From Trachelipus rathkii (taxonomy: Eukaryota; Arthropoda; Malacostraca; Isopoda; Trachelipodidae), in NCBI GenBank assembly GCA_015478945.1, contig JABUQX010113293.1:1-12500 (forward strand): a stretch of DNA of 12,500 bases, read 5' to 3'. Positions 9,432 to 12,500 of this stretch are shown here, one piece after another (position 1 is the first letter of the stretch; each line of letters begins with the position of its first letter). The notes beneath the pieces are model-generated. The model was not told where the DNA came from and did no database searches. It saw nothing but the letters and a program-made list of their open reading frames with translations. The position numbers were made by a program, and so were the translations under genes.

Positions 9432-10150
9432 ATGGCATACTTACAAAAAATCATACCAAAAAAAAAATGAAAAATCCAAATGAAGATGTTAAACTATTGT
9501 TCAAAATTAAAAATGCAAATTTTTTTATTCAACATTTTGATAGTGATTTTAAAGCATATATAGATATTAATTGGAATGATATTGAACATATTGAATCAAA
9601 GCTTTTCAGAATATGTGAAGAGGAGGGGGAAGATTCGGATGGTACAATAAAAGTAGCAGAAAATGAATCATGTGCCAATCTACAAGTTTCTATGTTTGAT
9701 TATAACAATATATTTTTTATTAATAATGAAAAATATTTAAAAAATAAAGAAAAAATAACAATTCATGGTTTCATAGTGCCAATATTGATAATAGATCAAT
9801 GGATGACGAACTTCATATTATAATTCAAAAAGAGTACCGTATGTGTTCCTGAAAAAAAATAATGAAGTAACAACAAATGAACTAACTAGCATGCAGTGAA
9901 AGCTTACAACGTCAGAATGCAATGATTTCAAATGATGCATTTTGCAAAACTATTTAGTCTCATTCTCAGTCTTCAGAGAAAGTAATTTTCATTGAAAATC
10001 AATCAAATAATCTACAGTGCATATCAGTTGCCTCATATTCATGAAAATTCTATTCTAGGTAAAGCCCTAGCCATCAACAATATTAAATAAATCTTTGAAA
10101 AGTCAATTCTTGACAAAAATATATGACAGCTTTTTTCAAAAGAATATATG
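9432..10150 (+). pseudogene. Unclassified, probably decayed coding segment
   Basis: The frame 9467-9823 encodes 118 residues with non-repetitive, protein-like composition. Residues 10-48 (LLFKIKNANFFIQHFD then DFKAYIDINWNDIEHIESK) loosely recall PB1/ubiquitin-like N-terminal domains of the form 'hhQ.(F/W)D.DF..(Y/W)VD...I....KL'. That comparison is from memory. An acidic patch (EEEGEDSD) follows. Two frame breaks are suspected. An ATG at 9432 opens MAYLQKIIPKK, which joins the frame only if the A run at about 9458-9467 changes by one. Near 9767 another frame gives a more protein-like end (SANIDNRSMDDELHIIIQKE). Beyond 9880 a third reading (SESLQRQNAMISNDAF, then QSSEKVIFIENQSNNLQ) holds stops, and a GTAAGT splice-donor-like site follows at 10151. 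It could be an old gene copy, a transposon-borne gene or chance. No function is assigned. Confidence 0.4.
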
Positions 10151-10156
10151 GTAAGT

Positions 10157-10725
<569 letters not shown>

Positions 10726-10764
10726 TTTCTGTTCAAATCAGGCATTTTATTGTATTATTATTAT

Positions 10765-10811
10765 TGTGTGTGTGTGTGTGTGTGTGTATTATTGTGTGTG
10801 TGTGTGTGTGT
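10765..10811. repeat. (TG)n microsatellite, two tracts
   Basis: TG alternation at 10765-10787 and 10793-10811, split by TATTATTG-type sequence and followed by GTTGTTGTTGTTG at about 10838-10850. It is the only TG array in the window. Confidence 0.93.
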
Positions 10812-10976
10812 ATTTTTATTATTACATCATGATTGTTGCTGTTGTTGTTGTCAATAAGAATTTTTCAGTCTTGGATTTCTGAATTATTAAATTTTTATAT
10901 CAATTGTAGAAAATGTGGATAAAAATGCTATATGCAAAATTTGCAAACACAAGAGCTAGAATACTATTTTATAATA

Positions 10977-11017
10977 AACTATATTGTAATACATAAAAAA
11001 CTATATTATAATACATG
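10977..11017. repeat. Short tandem duplication, about 21 bp
   Basis: AAACTATATTGTAATACAT is repeated directly as AAACTATATTATAATACAT with one substitution. A local duplication with no inferred function. Confidence 0.7.
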
Positions 11018-11059
11018 TTCTCAACATAATTAAAAAACTGAAAAATTCACAAACAGGAG

Positions 11060-11605
11060 GCCCAGACCAAAAATCTAGCTTTATGTCTTTTGGGGTATCA
11101 AGATTTAAATATCAGGGGCATTTTGGCCAGAGTAAAGATTTCAGCATTTGAACTTTGGATGAATGCTTCTAAATGGAAACCACAAAGTATAACAAAAGCA
11201 AGATTAATTGTGGGAAGTTCTTTCTTTGGTGATATCAAAGATTCAGTTATAGGGCATCTTAGCATACTCAGGAAGTGGTTCTCCGATTACTTTATAGGAG
11301 CTAGCTTGATTCACATAGCTGACATAGTGGTCAGCTGAGTAGTGGGAATTCCACAAATTGTATTGTCGATACGAGCTTGTACCACTAACAGATGTACATC
11401 TTGAGCTTTTCTCCAGTGCATTGAATTTCAGAATGAGGCAGATGTTAGTTTTTTTTTTTTTTTTTTTTTTTTTGATATCAAGGGCTGCAAAGTCTTTCAT
11501 AATTGCATATGAGGAAGTTAAAAAAATGCTGCTGCCATTTGAAAATCTACCTTTGCTAACAAGAATTTTCCATGCTTAAAAACTTAAAAACAAAGCACTA
11601 ATATA
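11060..11605 (+). pseudogene. hAT-type transposase C-terminal remnant, copy 1
   Basis: In cut-and-paste hAT transposases, and in the domesticated ZBED5/FAM200-like host proteins, the C-terminal half carries an alpha-helical dimerisation domain. Here the frame 11090-11338 reads LNIRGILARVKISAFELW, then VIGHLSILRKWFSDYF. After a frame change, 11358-11576 reads LVPLTDVHLELFSSALNFRM, then SRAAKSF and AYEEVKKMLLPF. The order (an AF..KL.LW helix, an I..HL..L...F.DYF helix, an EELVEL...LN..F segment, then AxxxLLPF before TTYLCExGFS) is the pattern I know from ZBED5-like hAT proteins. A T25 tract (11449-11473), a stop after IADIVVS and loss of the TTYLCE motif show decay. A possible N-terminal BED-finger trace (DKNAICKICKHKS then a stop, 10917-10958) lies upstream but is weak. 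Confidence 0.75.
11449..11473. repeat. T25 homopolymer inside hAT remnant copy 1
   Basis: A pure T run at the position where copy 2 reads AAATTTTTTGG before GATATCAAG. An original short Phe-coding T run probably expanded here, adding a Phe ladder and possibly a frame change. Confidence 0.95.
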
Positions 11606-11944
11606 GGTATTCAAAGTTTGATTTTATATCATATATGAAGCTTTTTTATAAAACCTGAGGTAAAAGATATTTTCAAAGAATATATTGTGTTCTTAAGATA
11701 ATTAATTTTTTTATTTTCACATTTCATGCAGTTTATTTATTTATTTGTTTTAATTGTATCAGGTAGTTATATGTAAATGTATAATGTATAGGCCTACATT
11801 TCAGCCTGTATGACTAGTCTCAATGTAAATTAGAATTGAAAAAGAAATTTCCCCCCCCCCTCCTAAAATTATAGGTTGTGAAACAAAAATTTACCAGAAC
11901 TACTTTTATACAAACAAAAGAATTTCATTAAAAACTTTTTAACT
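11606..11944. other. Spacer between convergent hAT remnants
   Basis: AT-rich, no gene seen. It includes GTTTATTTATTTATTTGTTT at about 11731-11750 and a C10 run at 11851-11860. The minus-strand reading next to copy 2 may still be the 3' flank of that copy. Confidence 0.45.
11851..11860. repeat. C10 homopolymer
   Basis: A run of ten C in strongly AT-rich DNA, followed by TCC. On the minus strand it is a G run in the flank of hAT copy 2. Confidence 0.9.
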
Positions 11945-12440
11945 TCAGGATTTGAAGAAATAAGGTTTCATTTTTATTACAACATTTAAAGTGAATTTGG
12001 ATGCTGTCTTTGTTTTTAAGTTTAAAAGAATCAAAATTTCTTTTTTGCATGGCAGTACCATTTTTTCACTTCCTCATGTGCATTTTTGAAATACTTTATA
12101 GCTCTTGATATCCAAAAAATTTACATATCTGCCTTGTTCTGAAATTCAATATGTTTGAGAGAAGTTCAAAAGATGTCTCTGTCAGTGCTCCAGGTTCTTC
12201 TGGCACACTAGCAATTTCACAGTTAATTTGATTCACACTACCCAACTAGCAGTATGTAAATCATGCTCTGGAAATTAATCAGAGATATCACCTAAGTTGG
12301 TAAGATGCCCTATAACTAGATCATTGATAGTATAAAAAGAAATCTCTTTTTTTTAGTGGCAGCTTTTTTTTTCTCTTATCTTCTCTTTCTTTCTGCTTGG
12401 TAAGGTGTCAAAATGTAGCAAAATATGACTTATTGGGTAG
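11945..12440 (-). pseudogene. hAT-type transposase C-terminal remnant, copy 2, inverted
   Basis: The reverse complement is a diverged copy of 11150-11605. Minus-strand readings in successive frames give VIGHLTNLGDISD, ASWVV, IASVPEEPGALTE, FELLSNILNFRTRQICKFFG, SISKMHMRK or YKVFQKCT, and LKTKTASKFTLN then MKPYFFKS. These follow the same order as copy 1 and extend further toward the usual hAT end (an (L/I)KTK.R.RL-like and KIKP-like tail). DNA similarity is visible directly: GATATCAAGAGCTATAAAGT against GATATCAAGGGCTGCAAAGT, ATGAGGAAGTGAAAAAATG against ATGAGGAAGTTAAAAAAATG, and a shared TTATAGGGCATCTTA. Frameshifts and stops make it non-functional. Confidence 0.72.
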
Positions 12441-12500
12441 TTTAAGTTGGTTATTGATTTTTATTGAATTTCAAATGAAACAATGAACTATTTTGAATTT

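Noticed and set aside
10913..10972. BED-type zinc finger (CKICKHK) upstream of hAT copy 1
   Set aside because: Only one C-x2-C pair and a following stop are visible; too little to call a domain, so it is mentioned only as a weak trace.

Overview
The window looks like accessory, repeat-dominated DNA from a eukaryotic nuclear genome. It is strongly AT-rich and has no compact bacterial gene layout. It carries very long (TA)n microsatellites, a tRNA-derived SINE family, a decayed non-LTR retrotransposon, hAT-type transposase remnants and several foldback (inverted-repeat) elements. Short TTAGG/CCTAA-type tracts (3692-3712, 5584-5603) and the density of TA/CA microsatellites suggest an arthropod, perhaps a crustacean, but the taxon is an inference. 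I see no intact protein-coding gene.

Layout. 1-2448: a tandem satellite of about 17 units averaging about 140 bp. Each unit joins an AT-rich half to a variable array of GGATCC/GGAGCC/GAAGCC hexamers, and two unit variants partly alternate. 2449-3475: AT-rich non-coding DNA with one internal direct repeat. 3476-5381: (TA)n blocks interleaved with four inverted-repeat elements (3580-3850, 3959-4167, 4184-4362, 4713-5095). 5382-5930: non-coding, with a duplicated T-tract segment. About 5930-7600: a degenerate non-LTR (LINE) reverse transcriptase on the + strand, readable through conserved motifs but broken by stops, frameshifts and a 200-bp (TA)n-rich block inside the RT domain. 7947-8145: CA and TA microsatellites. 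8146-8698: a 0.53-kb near-palindromic foldback element with a GC-rich interior. 8813-9296: three copies of one tRNA-derived SINE, the first two head to head. 9432-10150: a possible decayed coding segment of unknown family with the best open frame of the window (118 codons). 10454-10725: the largest TA block. About 10913-12440: two diverged hAT-type transposase C-terminal pseudogene copies in convergent orientation.

Nothing here works together as an operon or pathway. The unifying theme is mobile-element debris and microsatellites. (TA)n tracts repeatedly sit at the borders of foldback and SINE elements, and simple-sequence runs have grown inside two decayed transposon genes at sites that were probably short TA or T runs in the original codons. 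I found no convincing novel functional system. The strongest items for a second look are the composite satellite, the foldback/(TA)n association, the inverted hAT pair and the unclassified open frame at 9467.
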